A stretch of DNA of 64,000 nucleotides from Blastocatellia bacterium (GTDB lineage Bacteria > Acidobacteriota > Blastocatellia > Chloracidobacteriales > Chloracidobacteriaceae). The notes under the pieces are model-generated. The model was not told the origin of the DNA. It saw only the letters and a program-made list of their open reading frames with translations, and did not search any database. Positions 1 through 8,028 of this stretch are shown here, piece by piece; position 1 is the stretch's first letter; every line of letters starts with the position of its first letter. A program made the translations under genes and the position numbers. The stretch lies in the NCBI GenBank assembly GCA_019695185.1, contig JAIBAN010000021.1, positions 1-64,000 on the forward strand, written 5' to 3'.

Positions 1-25
1 ACCTGTTCTCTGCAAAGTGTTATCA

Positions 26-62
26 CTCAGTCCTCAGTCCTCAGTCCTCAGTCCTCAGTCCT
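26..62. repeat. TCAGTCC heptamer array
   Basis: About five tandem copies of the 7-mer TCAGTCC lie just before lspA. The same unit occurs as the right-hand arm of the facing pair at 12204-12399, so this is probably the right arm of a pair whose left arm (GGACTGA) lies outside the window. Confidence 0.85.
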
Positions 63-71
63 TCGAAAAAG

Positions 72-647
72 ATGAAAGAGCACGACCACTCATCCTTTAT
101 TTTACATCCGATTTCCTTCCCGCAGCGGTTGGGGTACTTTGGTGTCTCCATCCTGGTCCTGCTTTCCGACCAGCTTACCAAGTTCTGGGCCTGGAGTGTA
201 TTACAGCATGACCCGGACCAGACGATTTCCGTTTTCAAACCCTTTTTCAGCCTGACTTTTGCGCTCAACACCGGGATTGCCTTCAGTTTATTTGGCACGG
301 CCCCTTCACATATCACCCGTTGGGTTCTGCTGGTAATTGCCTTTGCCGCTGCAACCGGCGTCATTGTCTACAGTTTGAAAACCTCGCTGCGGGACCGTCG
401 CCTGCTCTGGGCATTGTCTTTGATTTTAGGCGGGATTGTGGGCAATGCCTCAGACCGGGTGGTTTATGGTGCTGTGGTGGATTTCCTGCATTTTTTCTGG
501 CGGGATTACCATTGGCCGATTTTTAATGTGGCCGATAGTGCCATTTGTGTGGGGGCGTTTTTGCTGGCTGTGGATGTTTTGTTTCTGGCTGAGAAAACCG
601 CTGCCGCTCCTCAATCAACCCCCTGCCCTGAACCCCAAGACGGATAA
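72..647 (+). CDS. lspA: lipoprotein signal peptidase (signal peptidase II)
   Basis: A 191-residue inner-membrane aspartic protease that cleaves the signal peptide of lipid-modified prolipoproteins. Four hydrophobic segments are visible. The family signatures are present: NTGIAFS near residue 66, GNASDR at 124-129 followed by the first catalytic aspartate D137 (VVDF), and FNVADSA with the second catalytic aspartate D155. The N-terminus is about 15-20 residues longer than in E. coli and the C-terminal tail after residue 175 is hydrophilic. The ATG at 72 follows the heptamer array after only nine bases and has no clear ribosome binding site, so a start further in is possible. No ileS lies in the visible upstream part. 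Confidence 0.95.
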   Translation: MKEHDHSSFILHPISFPQRLGYFGVSILVLLSDQLTKFWAWSVLQHDPDQTISVFKPFFSLTFALNTGIAFSLFGTAPSHITRWVLLVIAFAAATGVIVYSLKTSLRDRRLLWALSLILGGIVGNASDRVVYGAVVDFLHFFWRDYHWPIFNVADSAICVGAFLLAVDVLFLAEKTAAAPQSTPCPEPQDG

Positions 648-903
648 CCCCATTTGCGATTTACCATGTGCGATTTGCAATTGCTCCGGGGCAATTGTCG
701 AACTTTTTCCGATTCAAAAACGAATCAAAAATTTGAATTTCTCCAAATTTACAAATTGCAAACGGAGAACCAACGCTTCACAGAGTTCGGCACTCAAATT
801 GCAAGCAATTCTGCAAAGATGACTGGATTCACAACCTGATTCAATGCCATTTTGACTCGGTAGTTGGACTCCCGGAACCTATTGAAGAAAGGAGCATCCT
901 ACA

Positions 904-1164
904 ATGGCAAGTTTTCAAGACCCCAATCTCCAATTTGGCCCGATTGAAGTGGCCGAGCGTCTTTTAGATTTATGTGAACAGGGCGGATTCCCCCCCATGC
1001 TCTTTCTCTATTCGAATTTTGACCTGGCGTTTTATTTGGATGCCCTCGGTTTTGATGTCTACAGTTTGACGAGCGGCCCATCCAAAGCCATAGATTTTTC
1101 CGAGCCAACGGTCAATATGCTTCCCAGCGGGGATAATTGCCATGGCCGTCAAACACCTCACTGA
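904..1164 (+). CDS. small conserved-looking protein of unknown function
   Basis: An 86-residue protein with no signal peptide, membrane segment or motif that I recognise. It is rich in Leu and Phe (LLDLCEQGG, MLFLYSNFDLAFYLDALGF) and may fold as a small alpha/beta domain. It is likely real because AAGGAG lies nine bases before the ATG and a perfect 12-bp terminator begins 43 bases after the stop. It stands alone between lspA and a convergent operon, preceded by a 250-bp AT-richer spacer. The last 12 residues look less protein-like, so a recent frameshift near the end is possible. Confidence 0.6.
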   Translation: MASFQDPNLQFGPIEVAERLLDLCEQGGFPPMLFLYSNFDLAFYLDALGFDVYSLTSGPSKAIDFSEPTVNMLPSGDNCHGRQTPH

Positions 1165-1206
1165 AGCCGGTCCTGTTTGACGAAGCTTTTAACCCAAACA
1201 TCATCC

Positions 1207-1246
1207 ACAGGGCACTGAATTTCAACTCAGTGCCCTGTTTCTTTTT
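1207..1246 (+). terminator. intrinsic terminator of the 904-1164 gene
   Basis: A perfect 12-bp stem (1207-1218 pairing with 1227-1238) has an 8-nt loop and is followed on + by TTTCTTTTT. The stop codon of the convergent minus-strand gene lies in the right half of the stem, so the two genes end back to back in the same structure. Confidence 0.9.
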
Positions 1247-1796
1247 CAGAAAAAATCTCAGGATGGGTCGGATTTGCCGGGTTGCCAGCGGCTGTCACCA
1301 CCAGCGGTATTTCCAGGGCCAGTTTTTTAGGCGGCAGACAGGCTTCATCCGTGCAAGCCTGATAGGTCAATTTGCCTGTCAGAACATACTTTCCCGGCTT
1401 GAGCGTTGTGGCCGCCGCAACTGACAGAAAAAGGGTAGCGGTACCCTCATAAACCGGCAGTTCTTTTTCCGAAAATGTCACTTTGCGCAACGTTGGCTTC
1501 GGATAGGAAACTTCCCCCAGAGTAAAATCGGGATGGGTGGCCATGTCCAGCTTGGTCGGAATCATGAACTCCTCTGCCGGAACCCTGGCATTGATGTGAT
1601 AGGTTTCATCAATCGTCAGCCGGACCGCAATTTTGGCGGTTTCACCCGGATGAATTTTATCAACCGAAACAAATGACTCCGCTGTCACCACCGGTGTCTG
1701 GGATTGGGCCCAGGCATCACCATTCATTGGGTTCAGCCAAACCAAACTCAGAAAAACCATGATGCCCATCCACCTGTGAAATCCTGTTTTTCCCAT
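1227..1796 (-). CDS. exported DsbD N-terminal-domain-like protein
   Basis: A 189-residue protein with a signal peptide of about 30 residues (ending near AWAQ). The rest resembles the periplasmic alpha domain of DsbD, which passes electrons to periplasmic thiol proteins. The C-terminal motif YQACTDEACLPP has two cysteines in the position of the redox pair of DsbD-alpha, with four rather than five residues between them. The transmembrane beta and thioredoxin gamma domains of DsbD are absent, so this is either a stand-alone reductase partner or a binding protein. It starts nine bases after nadD ends and is probably the last gene of the rplU-rpmA-obg-nadD transcript. Confidence 0.75.
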   Translation of the reverse strand: MGKTGFHRWMGIMVFLSLVWLNPMNGDAWAQSQTPVVTAESFVSVDKIHPGETAKIAVRLTIDETYHINARVPAEEFMIPTKLDMATHPDFTLGEVSYPKPTLRKVTFSEKELPVYEGTATLFLSVAAATTLKPGKYVLTGKLTYQACTDEACLPPKKLALEIPLVVTAAGNPANPTHPEIFSEKETGH

Positions 1797-1805
1797 ATTC
1801 CCTGC

Positions 1806-2471
1806 CTAATCCAGATACAGCTTATAAATGTAAATGTAGCGTTCAACCAAAGCCGGAACAAACCGGGCAATGGATTTCCCCGCACTGACGGCAGCCCGGA
1901 TTTCGGTGGCCGAAACATCCATGGCGACAAAATCGGTCAGAAAAATCCGGGTACCGGGTTGAATGACTTCTTCCAGATGGGCTCCGGCATGTTGTCCGGC
2001 GCGCCAATCCACAATGCTGCCTTTGCCCAACCTGAGAACCTGTTGTTCAATTTCCCCGATTTCATAACCGGGCCGCGACATGACCACGATATGGCAGGCG
2101 TCTATCAGCTCCTGATGCCTGTACCAGCTATGCAGGGAAAGAAACGAATCCGCCCCCATCAGAAAGAACAGTTCGGCAGATGGGCCGTATTCCTCCCGCA
2201 GGCGAGCCACTGTCTCCACTGAATAGGGTTTTTCAGGAGCGGCCAGCTCAAGGGTTGACACCCGCACCCGTTCACGTTGGAGCGTGGCCAAAACCGTCAT
2301 GGCATAGCGATGGTAGGCCGGAGTGATGTTCTGAAAGGTTTTATGGGGTGGGCTGAATGCAGGGACGTACAGTAATTCGTCAAAATTAAAGACTGAAAAC
2401 AGACTTTCCCCCAACCGCAAATGGCCGTAATGAATTGGGTCAAACGTGCCGCCAAGAATGCCGATACGCAT
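1806..2471 (-). CDS. nadD: nicotinate-nucleotide adenylyltransferase
   Basis: A 221-residue cytosolic enzyme that joins nicotinate mononucleotide to AMP in NAD synthesis. The nucleotidyltransferase signature GGTFDPIHYGH lies at residues 7-17, with both HxGH histidines, and the second signature SATEIR is near residue 191. Length is normal for the family. The gene follows obg, a common bacterial arrangement. The CAGGGTT array begins two bases upstream of the ATG, so there is no recognisable Shine-Dalgarno sequence. Confidence 0.96.
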   Translation of the reverse strand: MRIGILGGTFDPIHYGHLRLGESLFSVFNFDELLYVPAFSPPHKTFQNITPAYHRYAMTVLATLQRERVRVSTLELAAPEKPYSVETVARLREEYGPSAELFFLMGADSFLSLHSWYRHQELIDACHIVVMSRPGYEIGEIEQQVLRLGKGSIVDWRAGQHAGAHLEEVIQPGTRIFLTDFVAMDVSATEIRAAVSAGKSIARFVPALVERYIYIYKLYLD

Positions 2472-2473
2472 AC

Positions 2474-2520
2474 CAGGGTTCAGGGTTCAGGGTTCAGGGT
2501 TCAGGGTTCAGGGTTCAGGG
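2474..2520. repeat. CAGGGTT heptamer array at the obg-nadD junction
   Basis: Almost seven tandem copies of CAGGGTT on +. The array fills the whole junction: it reaches to within two bases of the nadD start codon and runs into the obg coding region, where it supplies the last five sense codons and the stop. No facing AACCCTG arm is present here, unlike most other spacers. Confidence 0.95.
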
Positions 2521-3571
2521 AGTCATCCCAATCAGGAGTTGGCTGAAGGTTTATCACCGGTTCCTTAACCGTCTGAAGGTGCGTCAGCAATTGATCAACC
2601 CGGTAAACGAGGGGTTTGACGTTTTCACCGGTTACCGAAGAAATTGCAAAGAATTCAAGCTGATGGGCCGCACAGAAAGCCCGAAGTGCTTCGACCCGTT
2701 CCGGGTCCTGGGCGACATCCAGTTTGGTGGCAACCACAATTTGGGGGCGGGAGGCGATGTCCTCATTGTAGAAGCGCAGTTCCCGCATGATGGTTTCGTA
2801 ATCCTGCACCGGGTCACGTCCGGAAAACTCCGAAACATCAATCAAATGCAACAGCAGTTTGGTTCGTTCGACGTGCCGCAAAAACTGAAGCCCCAACCCT
2901 TTTCCTTCATGCGCCCCCTCAATCAAACCGGGAATGTCGGCAATCACAAAACTCCGGTAGTCTTCCAGTTGAACCACACCCAGATTGGGAACCAGCGTGG
3001 TAAAAGGGTAATCGGCAATTTCAGGCCGGGCAGCGGAAACAACTGAGATAAAGGTGGATTTCCCCACATTTGGAAAGCCCAGCAGTCCGACATCAGCCAG
3101 AATCTTCAATTCCATTTGCAGGTAGCGGGCTTCTCCCGGTTGTCCCGGTTCGTGCCGGCGTGGGGCGCGGTTGGTGGAAGTGGCAAACTGGGCATTTCCC
3201 CGGCCTCCGCGTCCGCCTTTGGCGACCAGTGCCATTTGTCCGGGTTCGGTTAAATCAGCGATTATCTCGCCCGTATCAAAATCAGAAATCAAGGTCCCAA
3301 CCGGAACCTCAATGATTTTGTCCTCGCCGCTTTTGCCATGACAGCAACTGCCTTCGCCGTGCCGTCCGCGCTCTGCCGTCTGGTGCTGGTTATAGCGCAA
3401 ATGCAGCAGATTGTTCATCTGCCCCGAAGCGCGCACATACACCGAACCGCCGTTGCCGCCGTCGCCCCCTGAAGGACCGCCTCGTGGCACAAATTTCTCC
3501 CGGCGAAACGCCATACAGCCGTTTCCACCAGGGCCACCTTCGACATAAATTTTTGCACGGTCAATAAACAT
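2501..3571 (-). CDS. obg: Obg/CgtA GTPase
   Basis: A 356-residue GTPase acting in large ribosomal subunit maturation and stress control. The glycine-rich Obg domain occupies about residues 1-158 ([18 protein letters not shown]). The G domain follows with P-loop GFPNVGKST, switch region [18 protein letters not shown] and TKLD in the place of NKxD; TKxD replacements are known in some GTPases. The C-terminal tail is short. The final residues LNPEP and the TGA stop are encoded by the CAGGGTT array, so the present C-terminus was set by repeat growth. It lies between rpmA and nadD, as in many bacteria. Confidence 0.96.
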   Translation of the reverse strand: MFIDRAKIYVEGGPGGNGCMAFRREKFVPRGGPSGGDGGNGGSVYVRASGQMNNLLHLRYNQHQTAERGRHGEGSCCHGKSGEDKIIEVPVGTLISDFDTGEIIADLTEPGQMALVAKGGRGGRGNAQFATSTNRAPRRHEPGQPGEARYLQMELKILADVGLLGFPNVGKSTFISVVSAARPEIADYPFTTLVPNLGVVQLEDYRSFVIADIPGLIEGAHEGKGLGLQFLRHVERTKLLLHLIDVSEFSGRDPVQDYETIMRELRFYNEDIASRPQIVVATKLDVAQDPERVEALRAFCAAHQLEFFAISSVTGENVKPLVYRVDQLLTHLQTVKEPVINLQPTPDWDDSLNPEP

Positions 3572-3841
3572 AGGGTTCAGGGTCTAGGGTTCGGGGTCCA
3601 GGGTTCAGGGTTCAGGGTTCAGGGTTCAGGGTTCAGGGTTCAGGGATTTTTGATTCCGAAAAAAGTTCAGGGTTCAAAGGCTACAACCCGAATCAAAAGG
3701 ATACGACGATTCAGCTTCAAGATTGCCCCGGTTTCAAATGATGTTCCTCGCACATACGATTTGAAACCCTGAACCTTGAACTCTGAACCCTGAACCCTTT
3801 AACGGGTTGAACCTCTGAACCCCGAACCCTTAAACCCTCAG
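3571..3841. repeat. facing CAGGGTT / AACCCTG arrays, obg-rpmA spacer
   Basis: The left arm (3571-3644) has about ten copies of CAGGGTT with some variants. The right arm (about 3764-3841) carries degenerate AACCCTG-type copies. Between them lies a second inverted repeat, GTTTCAAAT / ATTTGAAAC (about 3730-3768). The whole spacer of about 270 nt can fold on itself. It separates two genes of the same minus-strand operon. Confidence 0.9.
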
Positions 3842-3850
3842 ACCGGTATG

Positions 3851-4129
3851 CTAGGCAGCCGCTTGCACGTTGGTCGGTTCTGTATACACGCTGATGAATT
3901 TGCCTTTGCGGCCTTTGTCTTCAAATTTCACAAAGCCGTCAATCAGTGAATAGAGTGTATCATCGCTGCCGATACCGACATTGAGGCCGGCTTTGTAGCG
4001 CGTGCCGCGCTGCCGCACCAGAATGCAGCCGCCCTTGACGGCTTCGCCGCCGAACCGTTTGACGCCCAGCCGTTTGGCATTCGAGTCGCGTCCGTTACGT
4101 GAACTACCTACACCTTTTTTATGTGCCAT
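3851..4129 (-). CDS. rpmA: 50S ribosomal protein L27
   Basis: A 92-residue protein beginning [15 protein letters not shown], the conserved L27 N-terminus that reaches the peptidyl-transferase centre. [20 protein letters not shown] and the rest match the family. There is no cleavable N-terminal extension of the Firmicutes type. AAGGA precedes the ATG. Only ten bases separate its stop from the facing repeat arrays. Confidence 0.98.
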   Translation of the reverse strand: MAHKKGVGSSRNGRDSNAKRLGVKRFGGEAVKGGCILVRQRGTRYKAGLNVGIGSDDTLYSLIDGFVKFEDKGRKGKFISVYTEPTNVQAAA

Positions 4130-4208
4130 GACGAGTATCCTTCTTCGTTGCTAAAAAAAATGAGCGAAGCGCTTCGCGCGGTAACAAGCGAAAGGAATTC
4201 ATTTCCTG

Positions 4209-4256
4209 ATTGCAGGTGAAACAGTTTTTACCTGTCACCTGTCACTGTTTACCGGC
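4209..4256. repeat. degenerate GTGACAG-type inverted repeat, rpmA-rplU spacer
   Basis: CAGGTGAAACAG faces CTGTCACCTGTCACTG, followed by TTTACC. The CTGTCACTGTTTAC core recurs in the nested elements at 58.9-62.5 kb, so this may be a decayed relative of them. Confidence 0.55.
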
Positions 4257-4265
4257 CACCGTTGC

Positions 4266-4577
4266 TTAGGCCACCGATTCAATCCGAACGGCGGTAAAGC
4301 CTTGGCGATGTCCCTGCTTCTTTTTGTACTGTTTGCGACGTTTGAACTTGAAGACGATAACCTTGTCGCCCCGTCCGTGCTCGACGACGGTTGCGCGGAC
4401 AGCGGCACCAGCCACAGTCGGTGCTCCCACCGTCACGGTGCTTCCATCGGAAACCATCAGAACGTTATCAAATTCGACACCGTCTCCCACATTGGCGTCC
4501 AGGCTTGGAACGCGAACCACATCGCCGGCTGCGACGCGAAACTGCTTGCCACCGGTAACAATCACTGCATGTGACAC
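4266..4577 (-). CDS. rplU: 50S ribosomal protein L21
   Basis: A 103-residue protein with the L21 hallmarks: [13 protein letters not shown] at the N-terminus and the basic [17 protein letters not shown] segment that contacts 23S rRNA. Translation starts at a GTG (4577), with GGAGGAG six bases upstream. It heads the rplU-rpmA-obg-nadD operon and has a consensus promoter about 100 bases upstream. Confidence 0.98.
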   Translation of the reverse strand: MSHAVIVTGGKQFRVAAGDVVRVPSLDANVGDGVEFDNVLMVSDGSTVTVGAPTVAGAAVRATVVEHGRGDKVIVFKFKRRKQYKKKQGHRQGFTAVRIESVA

Positions 4578-4658
4578 GACTTTCTCCTCCGGGCTAAAAT
4601 GAATGCCCTCAACGAAACTTTACGTTTAGACCATCATTGGAATTATGGCGGACGGAAA

Positions 4659-4678
4659 CCGCTTTTTGAGAAAAGCGG
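4659..4678 (-). promoter_or_regulatory. stem-loop at the 5' end of the rplU transcript
   Basis: A perfect 8-bp stem (CCGCTTTT with AAAAGCGG) has a 4-nt loop. It begins about two bases after the -10 box of the rplU promoter, so it would sit at the extreme 5' end of the mRNA. It could stabilise the message or be a control element; a weak terminator for the preceding gene is also possible, since only TTT follows it. Confidence 0.5.
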
Positions 4679-4679
4679 C

Positions 4680-4709
4680 ATTATACGAACGGATTTCCGG
4701 AACTGTCAA
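4680..4709 (-). promoter_or_regulatory. consensus sigma70-type promoter of rplU-rpmA-obg
   Basis: On the minus strand TTGACA (4704-4709) and TATAAT (4680-4685) are separated by 18 bases. Both boxes are perfect matches. The expected start point lies near 4673, giving a leader of about 95 nt before the rplU GTG. Confidence 0.85.
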
Positions 4710-4724
4710 TGATAAACCTTGGAA

Positions 4725-5252
4725 CTAGTCATTTGACGAAAGCAGCCAAAGCAATAAAAACCAGACCGGGCTGAAAGCAAAACCGGTAACTCGGCCAGCC
4801 CACAGGCAGATTGGCCTCGGCCAGTTCCAGTTTTTGGCTGCCAATCCAACCAGAAAACCACCCAGCAGCCCGGTCCAGGCACCGATGAATGAACCCCAGA
4901 ACAAAGCCAAGGGGATAGCTTCGATAGTTCTCCAGCTTCCTCGTTGGGCATGGTCCAGAAGGGTAAGCACTGTGAGAAAAGTTGCACCAAAGAAAACTCC
5001 CCAAAGAAAACCTCCTTTTTGAACCTCGAACAGTGGGTCATCCGGAGGTTCCTGTAATGACCTGAACACAAGGGGGAGTGCAACCGGTGGAGGCTCGAAT
5101 GCGGTCAATTCCAGCCCTGAACAGCGGTGACAGGTCTGTGACAATTCGTCGAATTCATCCGCCTGATGGCAAATTTCGCATCGTTGGGCCTGTCCCTCGG
5201 AACGAATGGCGAAGAGCTGCTTTTTTCCTTCAAGGACTGATGCTTTTGTCAT
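4725..5252 (-). CDS. zinc-ribbon membrane protein, second of a tandem pair
   Basis: About 175 residues. The N-terminus carries a CxxC...CxxC knuckle (QRCEICHQADEF, then TCHRCSGL) that probably binds zinc, followed by a linker and about three hydrophobic segments. It is a diverged copy of the next gene upstream, sharing RCEICHQ and the same layout. The ATG at 5252 is preferred over a GTG at 5258 because GAGGAG lies five bases before it and overlaps the upstream stop region, which suggests translational coupling. No function is known to me; a membrane-anchored zinc-ribbon adaptor is the best description. Confidence 0.75.
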   Translation of the reverse strand: MTKASVLEGKKQLFAIRSEGQAQRCEICHQADEFDELSQTCHRCSGLELTAFEPPPVALPLVFRSLQEPPDDPLFEVQKGGFLWGVFFGATFLTVLTLLDHAQRGSWRTIEAIPLALFWGSFIGAWTGLLGGFLVGLAAKNWNWPRPICLWAGRVTGFAFSPVWFLLLWLLSSND

Positions 5253-5261
5253 TGTCACTCC

Positions 5262-5744
5262 TCAATGCAGACGTAATCCGCCTGCCACCAGAAAAATAGC
5301 CAGACTTCCCAATACAATGCTCAAGGTACCTGCCAAAACACCGACAACGCGCCCCGTCCAGCGACAATATGCCAAGGGCAACCGGGTGAAACTCATCAAC
5401 CCGGCCAAAACAAACCCACAACCGGCACTCCCCAACAAGCCAACCGGGGCTCCACAGACAACAAACAGACTGAGAGGTGACCCGATTGTCATTTCAACCG
5501 CAAGGCAAATCAGAAAACACATGCCCACGCTGGAAAACAGCCCCCACATAAAACAGGACGAGAGCACTGTTTCAAAGCGCACATCCTGTTTGGTCATGAC
5601 GGCATTCGATTCATCCACAACCACTAAATCCTGGCATCTGCGACAAACCTGTGCCACAAGGTCGAATGCGTCCACCTGATGGCAGATTTCACAGCGTTGG
5701 GCAATTCCTTCGTGGCGGATGGCAAATTGCAGGTCTTGCGCCAT
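5262..5744 (-). CDS. zinc-ribbon membrane protein, first of a tandem pair
   Basis: A 160-residue protein with the N-terminal knuckle QRCEICHQVDAF...CRRCQDL and three or four hydrophobic helices between about residues 60 and 155. Homology to the downstream gene is clear in the knuckle (RCEICHQ, then CxRC) but weak in the membrane part, so the duplication is old. It begins 17 bases after the helicase gene ends and may be co-transcribed with it. Function not recognised. Confidence 0.75.
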   Translation of the reverse strand: MAQDLQFAIRHEGIAQRCEICHQVDAFDLVAQVCRRCQDLVVVDESNAVMTKQDVRFETVLSSCFMWGLFSSVGMCFLICLAVEMTIGSPLSLFVVCGAPVGLLGSAGCGFVLAGLMSFTRLPLAYCRWTGRVVGVLAGTLSIVLGSLAIFLVAGGLRLH

Positions 5745-5761
5745 AGCGTTCCACCGGGTTT

Positions 5762-7717
5762 TTATTTGGCCGGTTGTGCAGGAAACAACCGGGAAACGTC
5801 TTCGAGCCGGTACACAATCGGAGCCGGCGGCAGGCTGTCCAAAAACACCTTGCCATAAAACTTGGTCCGCAAACGCGGGTCGAGAATGGCCAGCACACCC
5901 CGGTCCTGCGAACTGCGAATCAGCCGCCCCAATCCCTGTTTAAGGGTGATGATGGCCTGCGGCACGGTGTATTCCATAAACGGATTGTGGCCCTGCTCCT
6001 CCAGAAAACGGTGGCGGGCAGCCACAACCGGGTCGGTCGGAACCGGAAAGGGCAGCTTGTCCACAATCACACAGGAGAGCGCTTCGCCCTGCACGTCAAT
6101 GCCCTGCCAAAAGCTGGCGGTGGCAAACAGGACGGCCCCTTTGGTGGTGCGGAATTTTTCGAGCAACCCGGCCTTGGAGCCGCGTCCTTGCAGAAAACAG
6201 GGAAAATCAACCTGGGCTGACACCCCGTCAAACAGTTCGCGCATGTGCTGGGCGCTGGTTGAAAGCACAAAAGCCCGTCCGTGGGTGAGGTTCAGAATTT
6301 TGACGATTTCCTCAATCGCGGCCTTTGTAAATTGCGGTGTGCGCGGGTCGGGCATGGTGCGCGGCAGATACAAAACGGCCTGTTTCCGGTAGTCAAAATG
6401 CGAATCCACAATCACCTCTTCGCATTCGGCCAACCCCAGGCGTGCCTTGATGAAATCGAATTTTCCACCCGAAGTCAGCGTGGCCGAAGTCAGCACCACC
6501 GACTCCATTTCGGCAAACAGCCGGTCCGCCAGAATTTCAGACAGATTGATAGGGGTGGCCTGAAGGAAACAGCCCCGCCCGCGCCGTTCAAACCAATAGA
6601 CGAAACTGCCATCGTTGCTTGTCACCAGAAAGTCCAAATCCAGCCGGAGCGCATCCAGACGGCGCACCAGACGCTCAATTTCGGGTGGCGGCTCGGAGAT
6701 TTTCTTGAGCACTTCGCGGAGCGTGTTCAATCCATTGTCGAGCGTCACATACTGTTCACCGGCGGGTGTGATTTCAAATTTCCCGTCTGCATTGCGCTTG
6801 GCGAAATGAGTGGTTTCGAGGTTGAACCGGCCATCCCCAATCGTGTTGCCATATCGGAAGAAACCGCTCCAGAAACGTTCCCCCTGCTCACCCACCCGCG
6901 CCGACCAGCGCAGGGTTTCGGTGGCCAGTTCGGCATCCGGAATCACCACTTTTTGAATGTCCTGAATCAGTTCCGTGAGGCGGTAATTGCTCACCTGTGT
7001 GCCAAAATACTCGGCGGCGATGTCTTCGATTTCGTGGGCTTCGTCAAAGATGACCATTGTGTAATCCGGCAGAATCGCCCCGTAATCGTTGTTGCGGGCA
7101 GCCAAATCAGCAAAAAACAAATGGTGGTTGACGATGATGATGTCGGAATCCTCGGCCCGTTGCCGGGCCAGCGTGATAAAACAATCGTCGTATTTCGAGC
7201 ATTTTGAGCCCAGACAGATTTCGCTGCGGGCATCAATGTCGTGCCAAAACGCCAGGTCCTCCGGCAAATCAACCAATTCCGCCCGGTCACCGGTTTGGGT
7301 GACCTTGGCCCATTTGCGTACGGTGTTGAAATAGGTGACATCCTCCATTCCGGCAAAGGTCAACGCCGCATCCGACTGGTTCAACCGATGGAGACAGAGG
7401 TAATTGCCGCGCCCTTTCAGGTAAGCGACCCGCAATTGCCGCCCCAGCGCCTTTTCCAGAAAAGGCACGTCTTTCTGAAAAAGCTGTTCCTGCAAGCTTT
7501 TGGTGGCGGTTGAAATGATGACCCGTTTTTTGAGCGCCAGGGCAGGAATCAAATAAGCCAATGTTTTCCCGGTTCCGGTCCCGGCTTCAACACACAGGTG
7601 CCCGCCTTTCTGAAGGACGTCATAGACAGCCTCCGCCATCTCGACCTGTCCCGGACGATATTCAAATTGTTTATGATGTTTGGCGAGTAACCCTTGGGGG
7701 CCAAAAATGGAATCCAT
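5762..7717 (-). CDS. DinG/XPD-family ATP-dependent DNA helicase
   Basis: A 651-residue superfamily 2 helicase of the iron-sulphur type. Q-motif-like YRPGQ at 21-25, Walker A GTGTGKT at 46-52 and DEAH box at 225-228 are present. Four cysteines (C108, C168, C173, C179) are spaced as in the [4Fe-4S] pin of DinG/YoaA. The C-terminal half has FATASFWQGIDVQG and the arginine-finger motif QGLGRLIRS. Such enzymes unwind R-loops, D-loops and forks with 5'-3' polarity. The N-terminal exonuclease domain of Gram-positive DinG is absent, so it is closer to YoaA/DinG of Gram-negatives. A short AGTTTTG repeat lies right upstream of the ATG. Confidence 0.9.
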   Translation of the reverse strand: MDSIFGPQGLLAKHHKQFEYRPGQVEMAEAVYDVLQKGGHLCVEAGTGTGKTLAYLIPALALKKRVIISTATKSLQEQLFQKDVPFLEKALGRQLRVAYLKGRGNYLCLHRLNQSDAALTFAGMEDVTYFNTVRKWAKVTQTGDRAELVDLPEDLAFWHDIDARSEICLGSKCSKYDDCFITLARQRAEDSDIIIVNHHLFFADLAARNNDYGAILPDYTMVIFDEAHEIEDIAAEYFGTQVSNYRLTELIQDIQKVVIPDAELATETLRWSARVGEQGERFWSGFFRYGNTIGDGRFNLETTHFAKRNADGKFEITPAGEQYVTLDNGLNTLREVLKKISEPPPEIERLVRRLDALRLDLDFLVTSNDGSFVYWFERRGRGCFLQATPINLSEILADRLFAEMESVVLTSATLTSGGKFDFIKARLGLAECEEVIVDSHFDYRKQAVLYLPRTMPDPRTPQFTKAAIEEIVKILNLTHGRAFVLSTSAQHMRELFDGVSAQVDFPCFLQGRGSKAGLLEKFRTTKGAVLFATASFWQGIDVQGEALSCVIVDKLPFPVPTDPVVAARHRFLEEQGHNPFMEYTVPQAIITLKQGLGRLIRSSQDRGVLAILDPRLRTKFYGKVFLDSLPPAPIVYRLEDVSRLFPAQPAK

Positions 7718-7719
7718 GG

Positions 7720-7752
7720 CGAGTTTTGAGTTTTAAGTTTTGAGTTTTGAAT
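7720..7752. repeat. AGTTTTG-type short tandem repeat
   Basis: Four to five imperfect copies of a 7-nt unit (GAGTTTT, with one TAAGTTTT) lie between the divergent helicase and dioxygenase-like genes. The rest of the 7718-8028 spacer holds a hairpin at 7881-7910 (CTGCCGGA facing TCCGGCAG) and GCGGGAAATTCCCGC at about 7790-7805; I see no gene in it. Confidence 0.7.
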
Positions 7753-8028
7753 GCTGAGTTGCAGTGTAGTCCAATTTTGATTTGTTTTCGCGGGAAATTC
7801 CCGCCCCGGCGGAGAAAAAACCTTTTTCCCCAACAGTTTATTCGTCTCAAACAGGCAAAAAGCCACAACTTTGCACAGCTCTGCCGGATGCCCAACCCGC
7901 ATTCCGGCAGGAAAAGGACGAACCCATGCCGGATTTTCCACGTTGTACCGGAAACTTCGCCTGTTTCTCTGTCCAAGACCTGTTCAACCGGTTCAATCAC
8001 TCCATCACTTGGAAGGAAACCCTGCCCT

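Noticed and set aside
2474-3841. CAGGGTT arrays as telomere-like ends or a CRISPR array
   Set aside because: They are internal to a gene cluster, have no 25-40-nt spacers between regular repeats, and no cas genes or linear-end features are present.
7747-8028. 94-residue extension of the dioxygenase-like protein
   Set aside because: It begins at a TTG inside the AGTTTTG repeat; the ATG at 8029 has AAGGA and opens directly onto a twin-arginine signal.
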